Of a stretch of 64,000 bases of DNA, positions 27,908 through 38,320 are shown in pieces. Numbering within the stretch: the first letter of the stretch is position 1; each line of letters opens with the position of its first letter. The notes beneath the pieces were generated by a model that was not told the origin of the DNA, did not search any database, and saw only the letters and a program-made list of their open reading frames with translations. Source of the stretch: Malus domestica (Eukaryota > Streptophyta > Magnoliopsida > Rosales > Rosaceae). Location: the NCBI RefSeq assembly GCF_042453785.1, contig NC_091675.1, positions 54,536,501-54,600,500 on the forward strand, given 5' to 3'. A program made the translations under genes and the position numbers.

Positions 27908-30900
27908 GTGCAGAAGGTTAATTATGTGAAGCAAATGGGAGAAATAGGATCACTGTTTTATGCCTGCAATGCAGTGACCGATGTGCAAGTCAATAACTCA
28001 TGGTACATTGATAGTGGTTGTAGTAACCACATGACAGGAGATGAGAGATTATTGGTCAATGTTCAGAGAGATTTGACCTCCAAAGTAAAGATGGGAACTG
28101 GAGAAATTTGTCAAGTGGCAGGAAAGGGAACCTTGGTGATTGAAACTAAATTGGGAAGAAAACATATACAAGAAGTAATGCTTGTTCTTGGACTTGAGGA
28201 AAACCTTCTAAGTGTAGGACAAATGATGGAAAACGGTTATTATTTGTTGTTTGGAGGTGATGTAGTGAATATTTTTTATGGATGGTCACTGGACAATTTA
28301 GTAGTGAGGGTACATATGACCAACAATCGATGTTTTCCTTTGACAATGTTGCCTGCAACACAGTATGCATTAAGGGCAGGTATCACACATTGTTCTCAGA
28401 TATGGCATAAGAGGTTGGGTCATTTGAATGAGAGAAGTCTCAAGGTACTTGAGGAACAGGGGTTGGTGCATGGATTACCTAAACTAGAAATGTCCCAAAG
28501 TGTGTGTGAAGGTTGCATGTTGGGTAAACAACACAGAGACTCATTCCCTTCTCAATCGACTTGGAGAGCTAAAGATCCACTGGAGTTGATCCATACTGAT
28601 ATCTGTGGTCCAATGCAAGTAGAGTCTCATTCTGGAAACAAGTATTTTCTGTTGTTTACAGATGACTGCACAAGGATGTCATGGGTGTATTTTTTGAGAA
28701 ACAAGTCTGAAGCGTTTGAATGTTTCAAAAAGTTCAAGGCAATGACTGAGTTACAATGTGGATATAAGGTTAAATGTCTCAGGAGTGATCGAGGAGGAGA
28801 ATTCCTTTCTGCAGAGTTTGACAAATACTGTAATGGACAAGGAATTCAGAGACAATTGACTATGGCCTACACTCCTCAACAAAATGGAGTGTCCGAAAGA
28901 AAGAATATGACTGTGGTGGAGATGGCAAAGTCAATGCTACATGAAAAAAACCTTCCATATGCATTTTGGGCAGAAGCAGTGAATACTGCAGTCTATTTGA
29001 TCAATAGGTGTCCTACCAAAGCTTTGAAGAAGTCAACCCCATTTGAAGCTTACAGTGGCAGAAAACCTGGAATAGCTCATTTGAAGATATTTGGCTCACT
29101 GTGTTATGTGCATATCCCTTCCAATCTCAGACATAAATTGGAAGAAAACAGTCACAAGTGTATCTTTGTAGGCTATGGTTCAAGTGAGAAGGGTTACAGA
29201 TTGTTTGATCCCATTTCAAGGAAGATTGTTCTCTCAAGGGATGTCACATTTGATGAGAATAAATCTTGGGATTGGAACTGCAATATAGATACTGGAGTGA
29301 CATTTCCAGTTATCACTGAACATAAGAATGCTAATGAAATCTGTAAGGTTGATGAAAATTCTCAGTTTGAAGAATACAATGTTTCTCAAAGTGAGAATGT
29401 GCTTGAGAGATCTCCAACTTATGATGATACACAGAAGAAATGGAGAAGTATCAATGACATCATGGCTCAATGCAACATGTGTGTTATTGAACCAGAAAGT
29501 TATGAGGATGCAGCTAAAGATGATTCATGGAGGAGTGCAATGAAAACTGAATTGGACATGATTGAGAAGAACAACACATGGCAGCTTGTTGAGAGACCAT
29601 ATGACAAGCCTGTTATTGGTGTTAAATGGGTCTATAAGACCAAACTTAATCTGGATGGCACGGTGCAGAAGAATAAAGCTCGGCTGGTGGCTAAAGGCTA
29701 TTCACAAAAGCCCGGAATCGACTATAATGAAACTTTTGCCCCTGTGGCAAGGTTGGATACGATTAGAACTTTAATTGCCCTTGCTGCACAGAAGAAATGG
29801 AACTTGTATCAATTAGATGTAAAGTCTGCATTTCTCAATGGGGTACTGAAAGAAGAAGTGTATGTTGAGCAACCTCAAGGCTTTGTGAAGGAAAATGAAG
29901 AAACAAAGGTGTACAAGTTGAACAAGGCTCTATACGGCTTGAAACAAGCACCAAGAGCCTGGTATGAAGAGATTAATGCATACTTCAATAGCGCAGGGTT
30001 TGAGAAAAGTTCAAGTGAGGCAACTTTGTATGTCAAGACAAGTAAGGACTCAGGTATCATTATTGTCTCTCTATACGTAGATGACATTGTATATACTGGT
30101 AGTAGTCCACAAATGCTTGAGGAATTTAGAAATGACATGATGAAACACTATGAGATGACTGACTTGGGCTTATTACATCATTTCCTTGGAATGGGTGTGC
30201 TACAAACTGAGAACAGCATTTTTATACACCAAAAGAAATATGCACAGAAACTAATTGAGAAGTTTGGTCTGAAAGAATGCAAGTCAGTTGCTACTCCACT
30301 TGCAATGAATGAAAGGTTGAGCAAAGTTGATGGAAGTGAACCTGCGGATGAAGGAGAATATAGGCAGCTTGTTGGAATTCTGCTCTATTTAATTGCAACT
30401 AGACCTGATGTGATGTTTGCAGCAAGTATGTTGGCAAGGTTCATGCATAATCCCACTAAGAAACATATGGGAACAGCTAAGAGGGTACTGAGATACATCC
30501 AGGGAACAATCGATTTTGGTATTGTCTTTGAAAGGGGAAAAGCTATTACCCTAATCGACTACTGTGATAGTGATTGGGCTGGAAGTGAGGATGATATGAG
30601 AAGTACTTCAGGGTATGCATTCACACTAGGATCTGGTATGTTCTCATGGGCTTCAATCAAACAAAACACTGTGGCACTGTCTACTGCAGAAGCATAATAT
30701 GTTAGTGCAGCAGAGGCTACATCACAAGCAAAGTGGCTGAGATTTGTTCTAGAAGACTTTGGAGAAGAACAAGTGGAAGGAACTCAGATCTTGTGTGATA
30801 ATACATCAGCCATTGCTATGGCAAAGAATCCAGTCTTTCATCAAAAGACAAGACACATCAACAGGAAGTTCCATTTCATCCGAGAAGCAATTCAAGCCAA

Positions 30901-31024
30901 AGAGATTGAGTTAGTGTACTGCAGGACAGAGGAGCAGATTGCAGATATACTTACTAAGGCTTTACCTAAAGATCGATTTGTGTATCTAAGGGAGCTACTT
31001 GGAGTTAAATCAGCCAAGGATTAG
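27908..31024 (+). pseudogene. Copia pol (protease, integrase, RT, RNase H), interrupted
   Basis: Visible domains: aspartic protease with [14 protein letters not shown], the GAG-pre-integrase HKRLGHLN, an integrase core with [15 protein letters not shown] and VSERKN as the D-D-E positions, RT with [11 protein letters not shown] and YVDD, and RNase H. A TAA at 30,695-30,697 stands where the family has Glu in the STAEAEY motif. The remaining 109 codons are open to 31,024. Protease through RT are intact, but the RNase H is truncated, so this copy should not be self-sufficient. Confidence 0.93.
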
Positions 31025-31031
31025 AAGGGAG

Positions 31032-31401
31032 TGTTGGTGTATAATCCTTTAGCTGAAGCTTGGCAGCAAGAATCAGGTTTCTATGTTTTGTTTCAGTTTG
31101 AATGTGAGCCATTGGATCATAGTCCACATGGCATTTTAATCTTGTATCTAGTCTAAGTAATAGAATAAGCCAAGTGGCATCATCTCATAGGGTGATAGCA
31201 ATGAATGGCTAAGATTGTATTATATGTTGAAGAGTGAAGGATCTCCCTTCCTTTCTTCATATAACGGTTAGATTGTATTATGTGAAATCTTAATGAAATT
31301 CGAAGAGACATTTTGCAGCTTCTTCTCTCTGAAACTCTCTCCATCTTTGAAGACAACCTCCATTGAAACACATACTGAAAACACACACACAAACACTAAC
31401 A
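31032..31401 (+). repeat. Right LTR (370 bp)
   Basis: Preceded by the purine tract agaagggag (31,023-31,031) and followed by the duplication acgag (31,402-31,406). Confidence 0.95.
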
Positions 31402-31466
31402 ACGAGGACCCATCAAAGCATCCACAGCCCTGTTGGCCACGGCATATCCAATCGCAAAAGCCGTAC
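31402..31466 (-). pseudogene. CHCHD2/10-like gene, start of exon 2
   Basis: Minus strand, acceptor tgcatgcag then GTACGG. It encodes GTAFAIGYAVANRAVDALMGPR, split across the insertion. The family pattern is G-x-G-x-AVAHRAVDAVMGPR, which precedes the Ala-rich linker. The reading continues across the element at 26,396, proving the insertion point. Confidence 0.8.
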
Positions 31467-31525
31467 CTGCATGCAACAAGACCAATTCGAATGATTGTAT
31501 TGTAATTATGCACGGTTATTATAAG

Positions 31526-32408
31526 CGATGTTTTAAAAGGCGAAAGCGTGGGTGAGGCGTTTGATGGATAGTCTCGTCTAGGCGAAAGCCTTCACCTCAT
31601 GAGACCTAATTTTTTAATACATATTTTATACATATAAAAATATAATAGTCACAAACAAGTTTAACTTCACATAACCAAGTTTTAATCAAGCAATCAAATT
31701 AATCAATTTCAAACATCTATACTTAAGCAAGTGCATATTTATATGAGAGTCTTGGATAATATTTGGGTGGGATAGGTAATCTTAAAAAAACGAGAAATAA
31801 GGAAAAAATATAACAAATTAAAAAAAAGAATAATATAACTTTAAGAAAATAATAATCCAAATAAAAAGATGTTTTCTTTTCTACGGCCAATCATGAGAAT
31901 ATTCAGGAAAATAATAAAAACAAAAACAAAGCAATGCTTATCTAATATATATCTAGTATATGAGAAAATAAATATTAGAAATAAAAAGTGAAGAGAAAAG
32001 AGATAGTGGGGTAATAAATGTCTTTAAAGTGAGATTAGTTTTAAAAAGTAAAGATAATGGGGTAATAAATGTGGCAAAGTGAGGTCAGTTTAAGTATTAA
32101 AAAAAGAATAAAAATTAAAAACACAAACTCAGCCTAAAAAACCTAGTCGTCTTCTTCATCTTCTTAATCTCCTTTGTTGGTGTTCATGGCCTGTAACTCA
32201 AAACAGCTCTGCAACTCTAAAAAAATTCCTGATTTTTGAAACTTATAAAAGAAAAAGGGATGCACAATCGACGCCTCAGGTGCCTAGGCGCCCCCCAAGA
32301 AGCTTAGGCATGCATTTTGCCAACTCCCTTAAAACATAGGCAAAAATGGTGCAGCCCCACCTCCAAGGCCGTCTAGGTGCGCCCCAAGGCGAGTCTTTTA
32401 AACCACTG
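31526..32408. mobile_element. hAT-like non-autonomous element 2
   Basis: 883 bp, left end cgatgttttaaaaggcg, right end the complement of cagtggtttaaaagactcgcc. It has GC-rich ctaggcg-type subterminal arms like the element at 21,930. Flanks attataag and attatata are an imperfect 8-bp match (6/8). It appears to lie within intron 1 of the CHCHD-like pseudogene. Confidence 0.6.
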
Positions 32409-32445
32409 ATTATATAAGCAACCAAACGAACAAAAAGAAACTTAC

Positions 32446-32540
32446 CTATCTACGTATGTACGTGCTCTGAATGAACAAAAACATAAATCCACCATTACCA
32501 GTTGGAGCTGGAGCTAGAGATGGAGAACGATGAGCTTGGC
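32446..32540 (-). pseudogene. Possible exon 1 remnant of the CHCHD-like gene
   Basis: Minus strand: a Pro/Ala/Gly-rich reading (LAPAPTGNGGF) ends with a stop-containing stretch and a good donor (gtaag, 32,445 downward). Plant CHCHD2-type proteins have a Pro/Ala/Gly-rich first exon. The match is compositional only. Confidence 0.3.
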
Positions 32541-33239
32541 GAATTGCATGTGCATGGTAACCTAGAGCCGGAGATGGATAGATTCAAATATCTTTAAATT
32601 GAGTATTTTATATAGTTGATTTTGAGTGTTTAAACATGAATTGTGAGAGATTTTGCACCAAAAATACATTTTGTAGAATATAAAGACGATAATTTGGTGT
32701 TATGGCAAGGGAAAGAAAAACAAAACAAAATAAAAAAAATTAAAATAAATGTTATGAAACTTAATGTGAATGCCACATATGTAATTATGTAAGGTAGCAA
32801 ATCAAGTTAGACTTTCGATGGCAACCTTTAAAAGTCTTAGATAAAAGTCCTAGTATGGTAAGTTTTTCCCCATGCATGTAAGGATGTGTCAGATGAAAAT
32901 CTCTATAAATAGAGGTGTGTTTGTAACCTTAATACAAAGAAATTTTTAGCTGTGATGAGAACACGGGTGATACATCACATGTTTTTATGCAAGTGGTGAG
33001 AAATTTTATTTTTTTTAAGTTATTAACTTTTTTAACACACATATCCCACCATTTATATAGCGACCACCTCGTGTAACGGTTACATTGAAAAATCTCTCCT
33101 TAATACAACACACTAGATCAAGAGTAAAAAGTAATAATACATATATCTCTTCCTTCTTTTTACGTGCATCCTTTGTGTGATACAGTTACAAAACAATCAG
33201 TGTGATACATGACACCCGTTCCAATTCTATTTATAGCAA
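32541..33239. other. AT-rich spacer, possible LTR debris
   Basis: Contains a promoter-like ctctataaatagagg near 32,900 and a transcript-like tail, which could be part of a degraded LTR. No domains or borders could be set. Confidence 0.25.
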
Positions 33240-33822
33240 GGAAATTGTAGCAATGATCTCTCAACTTTAATCAAATTGGAGCAATGGTCCTCAATTAAAA
33301 ATCTATTATCATTGGTCCCTCAACACATCAAAATGTGTAGCTATGGTCTTTTTCGTCAACTTCGTTAGAATTTTGTCAAAATAAGTTATGTTGGAATGAC
33401 CATTCCTACAATTGGAGTCTCAACTTATCAAAACGTGTAGCTATGGTCTTTTTTGTCAACTTCGTTAGAATTTTATCAAAATAAGTTATGTTAGAAGGAC
33501 CATTCCTACAATTGGGGTCCCTCAACTCATCCAAATGTGTAAAGATGGTCATTTTCGTCAGTTTCGTCAAAATTTTGTCAAAATGAGTTATGTTGAAATG
33601 ACCATTGCTACAATTGGGTTAAAGTTGAGGGATCATTGCTTCAATTGGGTTAAAGTTGAGTAACCATTTCTCTAATTGGATTAATGTTGAGGGACCAATG
33701 GTAATTGATTTTTAGTTGAGGGATCATAGTTGCCCATTCTGATGAGTTGAGAGACCAATGAAAATGGATTTGAGGGAGCATTGCTCCAATTGAGTTAAAG
33801 TCAAGTGATCATTACTACAATT
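33240..33822. mobile_element. Fold-back element with long inverted ends
   Basis: Left arm (aaattgtagcaatgatct...ttggagcaatgg...cattggtccctcaac, about 33,241-33,325) is the inverse of the right arm (about 33,740-33,822). Between them a unit of roughly 105-110 bp (fragments include gtgtagctatggtc and tcgttagaattttgtcaaaat) is repeated about three times. No coding capacity and no clear target duplication. Confidence 0.65.
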
Positions 33823-34153
33823 TATCATCTCTAAAAAATGTTACCTCTCTCATTTTTGCCTATTTACAATATAAAATATATTTAAATAATGGAATTGTTA
33901 TTAGCATTTCAAAAATCTCATTTTGCACTCCAAACTTTCTATAATTAGAAAGAAAAATACACTTGTGATGAGCGTAGAATGAGATTTTGTAATAATAATT
34001 CCCTTAAATAATAAATGAATAAATAAAATTGAGGGGGGGGGGGGGATCGTCCCCATATTTTGTAGAATATCTCCTGCTTTTTTCTCCGATTCAGAATTAT
34101 GTGAAGGAAGAAACTTGGAGTTGGAGTTGGAGTTGCAGAGAGAAAGCTTCTTT

Positions 34154-36058
34154 ATGTTTGCCTACAAACCCAAATCCCTCTTCCCATCTCTTCCAAAACA
34201 CATTTCAAATTCCCTACTTTCTCACTCCTCCTCCTCCTCCTCACTTGTCTCTGCACTCCCACCGCGCCCTTCCCTCCGCCAAACCAAGCAAGCCCATGCT
34301 CACATCATCGTCTCCGGCCACGCCGCCTACTCTCCCCTCCTTTCCCACCTCCTCTGCCTCCTTTCTCTCTCCCCAACTACTCCATTTCACTACTCCCTCT
34401 CTCTCTACCACTCCATCAAATACCCATCTGTTTTCGCCACCAATAACATGATCCGCTGCTTCGCAAAGAGCGATTCGCCTCTCCTTTCCCTGCTTCTCTT
34501 TTCCTGCTCCATCCTGCGATCCTGCGTCAAGCCCAACAACCATACTTTTACTTTTCTGCTTCAAGCTTGCAGCAGGGCTATGGCGCTCACTGAAGGAGAT
34601 CAGGTTCATGCCGTTGTTGTAAAACTTGGTTTTGGCGGGTATGTTTTCGTGAGGAATGCTTTGATTCATTTGTACTGTTCTTGCTCTAGAATTGAATGCT
34701 CGAAACGGGTGTTTGAGGAGAATGTTAGTTCCCGAGATGTGGTTACTTGGAACTCAATGCTGACTGCTTTTGTAAGAGACGAGCAGATTGGTGTTGCAGA
34801 GAAGCTGTTTGAGGAAATGCCCGCGAGAGACGTGATATCGTGGAGCACGATGATCTCGGGTTACGTCCAAAATGGAGGGTTAGAACAAGGGTTGGAGTGC
34901 TTTAAACGGATGAGGGAGGAAGGGATTAGGATGAATGAGGCCACATTAGTCTCTGTTCTTTCAGCGTCCGCGCAATTGGGGTTGCTCGAACATGGTAGAT
35001 TAGTTCACTCGCTTGCTGAGTCTTTGAATTTTCCTTTGACAGCTTGCCTCGGCACAGCTCTGATTGACATGTACGCAAAATGTGGATGCATCGAACAGTC
35101 TAAACTCTTGTTTAAAAACATGACCCAGAGAGATATTTGGACATGGAATGTCATGATCTGCGGATTGGCATCGCATGGCCTTGGGAAAGAAGCACTTGCA
35201 CTTTTTGACAGGTTCGTTGATGAGGGTTTCCGTCCCGCAAATGTGACTTTCATTGGTGTCTTGGGTGCCTGTAGTAGAGCAGGTTTGGTACGCGAAGGAA
35301 GACATCATTTTAAGTTGATGACGGAAAAGTATGGCATATTACCTGAGATGGAGCATTATGGGTGCATGGTTGATATCTTGGGCCGTGCAGGGTTTGTAGA
35401 TGAAGCTGTTGAGTTGATTGAGAAGATGACGGTTTCCCCAGATCCTGTATTATGGGCAACACTCCTTGGTGCCTGTAAGATACATGGATCAATAGAATTG
35501 GGTGAAAAGATTGGGAACAAATTACTAGAACTGGATCCAACCCATGACGGGCATTATGTACAACTAGCCAATATATATGCAAAGGCAAGGAAATGGGAAG
35601 ACGTTGTGAGAGTTCGGAGATTAATGGTTGAGCAAAATACTAATAAAGCTGCAGGTTGGAGCTTGATTGAAGCACAGGGTAGAGTTCATAAATTTGTTGC
35701 AGGGGATAGAGAGCACGAACGCTCTCTAGAGATTCACAAAATGCTGGAGACAATTGGAACACGAATAGCAGAAGCTGGCTACTCACCGAATGTTACATCA
35801 GTTTTGCATGATATAGGGGAGGAAGAAAAAGAGAACGTTATAATGGAGCACAGCGAGCGACTTGCGATGGCTTTTGGCCTGTTAGTGACAGAGGCTGGGG
35901 AGTGCATTCGAATCATGAAGAATCTGAGAGTTTGTGAGGATTGTCATGAGGTAAGCAAGATAATTTCGAAGGTGTTTGAGAGAGAAATTATAGTGAGGGA
36001 TGGAAGCAGATTTCACCATTTCAAGGACGGAAAATGTTCCTGCCTTGATTATTGGTAG
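34154..36058 (+). CDS. Pentatricopeptide repeat protein, DYW subclass
   Basis: Intronless, 634 residues. The first in-frame ATG is 34,154; the frame is open upstream without ATG. The Ser/Pro-rich N-terminus of about 60 residues fits an organelle-targeting peptide. Roughly ten PLS-type PPR motifs follow, for example DVVTWNSMLTAFVRD, DVISWSTMISGYVQNG and DIWTWNVMICGLASHG. The E/E+ region then leads into a complete DYW domain: HSERLAMAFGLL (HxE), CEDCHEVSK (CxxCH) and the terminal CLDYW. In this family the PPR array binds RNA, and the DYW domain is a cytidine deaminase for C-to-U editing in plastids or mitochondria. The target site cannot be told from here, and an ortholog is not assigned. Confidence 0.95.
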   Translation: MFAYKPKSLFPSLPKHISNSLLSHSSSSSSLVSALPPRPSLRQTKQAHAHIIVSGHAAYSPLLSHLLCLLSLSPTTPFHYSLSLYHSIKYPSVFATNNMIRCFAKSDSPLLSLLLFSCSILRSCVKPNNHTFTFLLQACSRAMALTEGDQVHAVVVKLGFGGYVFVRNALIHLYCSCSRIECSKRVFEENVSSRDVVTWNSMLTAFVRDEQIGVAEKLFEEMPARDVISWSTMISGYVQNGGLEQGLECFKRMREEGIRMNEATLVSVLSASAQLGLLEHGRLVHSLAESLNFPLTACLGTALIDMYAKCGCIEQSKLLFKNMTQRDIWTWNVMICGLASHGLGKEALALFDRFVDEGFRPANVTFIGVLGACSRAGLVREGRHHFKLMTEKYGILPEMEHYGCMVDILGRAGFVDEAVELIEKMTVSPDPVLWATLLGACKIHGSIELGEKIGNKLLELDPTHDGHYVQLANIYAKARKWEDVVRVRRLMVEQNTNKAAGWSLIEAQGRVHKFVAGDREHERSLEIHKMLETIGTRIAEAGYSPNVTSVLHDIGEEEKENVIMEHSERLAMAFGLLVTEAGECIRIMKNLRVCEDCHEVSKIISKVFEREIIVRDGSRFHHFKDGKCSCLDYW

Positions 36059-37759
36059 AGTAGGCTTTGCTTTCTGGAGCTATTACCCTGCCTTGTTCAC
36101 TGATCTCCGGAAAAGTATTTAGTACCCATTTTGGTCTCCCTATCCTCTTCTTGTTATGCCGTTACCAATCGCTCGAGAACTACAATCTTTGGCTTTTTCA
36201 ATGTGCCCGGACATGATCACCGTTCCACAATCTCTACCACCACTTTTATGTCACTCCCGTCACCCACCACGACAACTACCTCTGTTAGCATTGTCTTACC
36301 TTGCCTACCACTCCCATCCTCACCACCGCCGCTACTGCCACCACCACCTTCACTCTTACTTTGCTACGACCACCTTGTCACAACTATTACCACCACAACC
36401 TCCTATGGCCACCTTACCACCTCCTCCCCCAACATGACTTCCACCAACCCCAACATGACTACCACCAACACCACGACAGCTACTATCGATGCCGGGACCG
36501 CCGCCGCAACCTCGAATGACCACTTTGTCTTGATCATAGTCATCATTTTAATTAAAATCCAAAATAAGTCGCAAACTCTACTTCCATGTAGAATTCAATC
36601 AAAATCCATACGATAGCATGGAAGTCAAATAGCTTGTCGTATAAAGTTTATCATTTCCAGCCCAACACACAACATTCTCGATATTCAAACTTAAAATCTC
36701 TTACTTATAGTTAGAAATGAATATGTTAGACCGTAATATTACGTGGCAGGAATACCAAACATTTAAGTTAAAAAGAAAATTGTACCCAAATATGAGTGCA
36801 TTTTTGCTCACCACCCTCAAGTAGTAATTCTCATCACTATATTTATTACCGTTAGATGAGTTTAATTTTGAGATTTATGCATCAATACAGATCTCAAAAT
36901 TTAAAATAATTATAATAATATAATTAGCTTGAATTCCTTCCATCCCTTGGATAGATAGAGGGGAGGGTAGAGCTTTTGGTTTGTCATGTTGTCAAAGAGT
37001 TGAACAATGGTTTTTGGTGTTGTCAAAGAGTTGAACAATGAAAATAGATGGTGAGTGCCTGATCGAATTGATCGGGTCATGTAGGAACAAGGTTCAATTT
37101 TACCGGTCTGTTAAAATGCCTTAGCTGCATAAATGACTGCACTTCCACTTGACACCTATTGTAATGATAAACGGCTTGTCTAGCCATGACCTTCTCTTGA
37201 ATTCTCAAAACTTCTATCGCTCCACTCCCACAGGGGTAGAAAACTCATCGTTGTCTTGGATGTGCTACCGGAGGCTCTGGGGAAGGCGGAATAGGACAAC
37301 ACTTATCTTGGGGTTCTGAAGCAAAGATATCCACGTGGCAGTTCGTCCTATTAAGATATTCACGACTAAGAAGTACTGGATATTTTTCAAAATTTTAACC
37401 AATTGTATTACACTTGGTCTACCTGACAGTATAACCGACGAGAGATTTTTCAAAGTATATAGAATACCGACACATATACCACCTGTCATTATCGATGATT
37501 TGTTTTTTTTTTTTTAAATTTCCGGACATTTCTCCACTAGAAGGTGGCGGTGACCAAAAATATTCTCTCACCCGAATATAAAGACAGTGTAAAGTGGAGG
37601 AGCAGAGCGACGGATGGAATTCCGCTTTCTTTCCACCCAAACCAAAATGTTCGAGGCAAAATTCCAGATTATTCTTTTGGCATTTGACCCAAACAGCATG
37701 GCTTTATTATGAACTGGCCCCCATTCAACGCAAAACGTCTGTTTCTCACCAATATTTTT
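36059..37759. other. Spacer with CCA-rich low-complexity tract
   Basis: 36,220-36,500 is rich in ccaccac/accacc triplets, which creates several long but biased frames that I do not accept as genes. A dispersed-repeat relic (ctcttacttatag...gtggcag) lies near 36,690-36,750. The 37,200-37,560 stretch is unrecognised. The CHCHD and copia sequences do not recur here. Confidence 0.45.
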
Positions 37760-38320
37760 TGTTTCAACTCTCACAGCGCTAAGCACTCTCGTCTTTGTAA
37801 GCTCCTCGTTCCCTCCTCACTGGGTCTTGCGTTTACAGAAAGCGCCATTGCTGCAAACGCAATGAACTTCTTCTTTGAAGGCCTAAGGGTAAAGGTACTC
37901 TCTTTTGTTGTTTCTCTCAACTGGGTCTCTTACATTTTCTTTGTTTATGGATTCTGTAATTTACTAATTTGGTAGAACTTGAATACATGAAATGCCGCAT
38001 AGAAAGATAAACATTCCCAGAAAAAATAAATTGAAGAAGAAGCTTATTGATTAGAATTTGGAGCTACTGCATGTAATTGTTTGAAATAGTTCTTGCTTTC
38101 ATGCTTTCATTTCGGTAACTGGGTTCTTTTTCTTTTCCTTTTTGGTACTAGCATTTGGGTTTTTTTTCAATAGATGATGAGGTTTTTCCTTGTTTTGTTT
38201 TTGGTACTGTGGTGTTAGGGGAAGCTGTTGATTTGACAGGTTTAGGGGAAGCTGTTGTGATACAAAAACTTGGGTTGTTGAATTGGCATTTTGGGGTTGA
38301 AGAATAGAGGGTTGATCAAA
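37760..38320 (+). promoter_or_regulatory. Probable 5'UTR of the PHD-SWIB-Plus3-GYF gene
   Basis: A leader exon may end near 37,890 (aagg then gtaaag). A second acceptor may be ttgacag at 38,233-38,239, shortly before the ATG at 38,321. An upstream ATG at 37,861 opens a short frame. The model is uncertain. Confidence 0.35.

Larger units (their letters stand above)
26397..31401 (+). mobile_element. Ty1/copia LTR retrotransposon, very young
   Basis: 5,005 bp with 370-bp LTRs (TG...CA) flanked by perfect ACGAG duplications. Next to the left LTR is a primer-binding site, tggcctcagagc, close to the initiator-Met tRNA complement. A purine tract (agaagggag) precedes the right LTR. The order is gag, protease, integrase, RT, RNase H, which defines Copia. 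The two LTRs differ by one base in my comparison. Two in-frame stops (27,905 and 30,695) break gag-pol, so the copy is probably not autonomous. It inserted into exon 2 of a CHCHD-like pseudogene in the opposite orientation. Confidence 0.96.

Noticed and set aside
34241-34669. 142-codon minus-strand frame in the PPR gene
   Set aside because: A shadow of the PPR coding sequence, which is supported over its whole length by domain motifs.
36301-36519. Possible His-rich metal-binding protein
   Set aside because: A frame of the same CCA-rich tract, not a gene.
36131-36616. Long overlapping frames rich in Thr, Pro and Ser
   Set aside because: They come from a ccaccac low-complexity tract; several frames are open at once and none resembles a protein.
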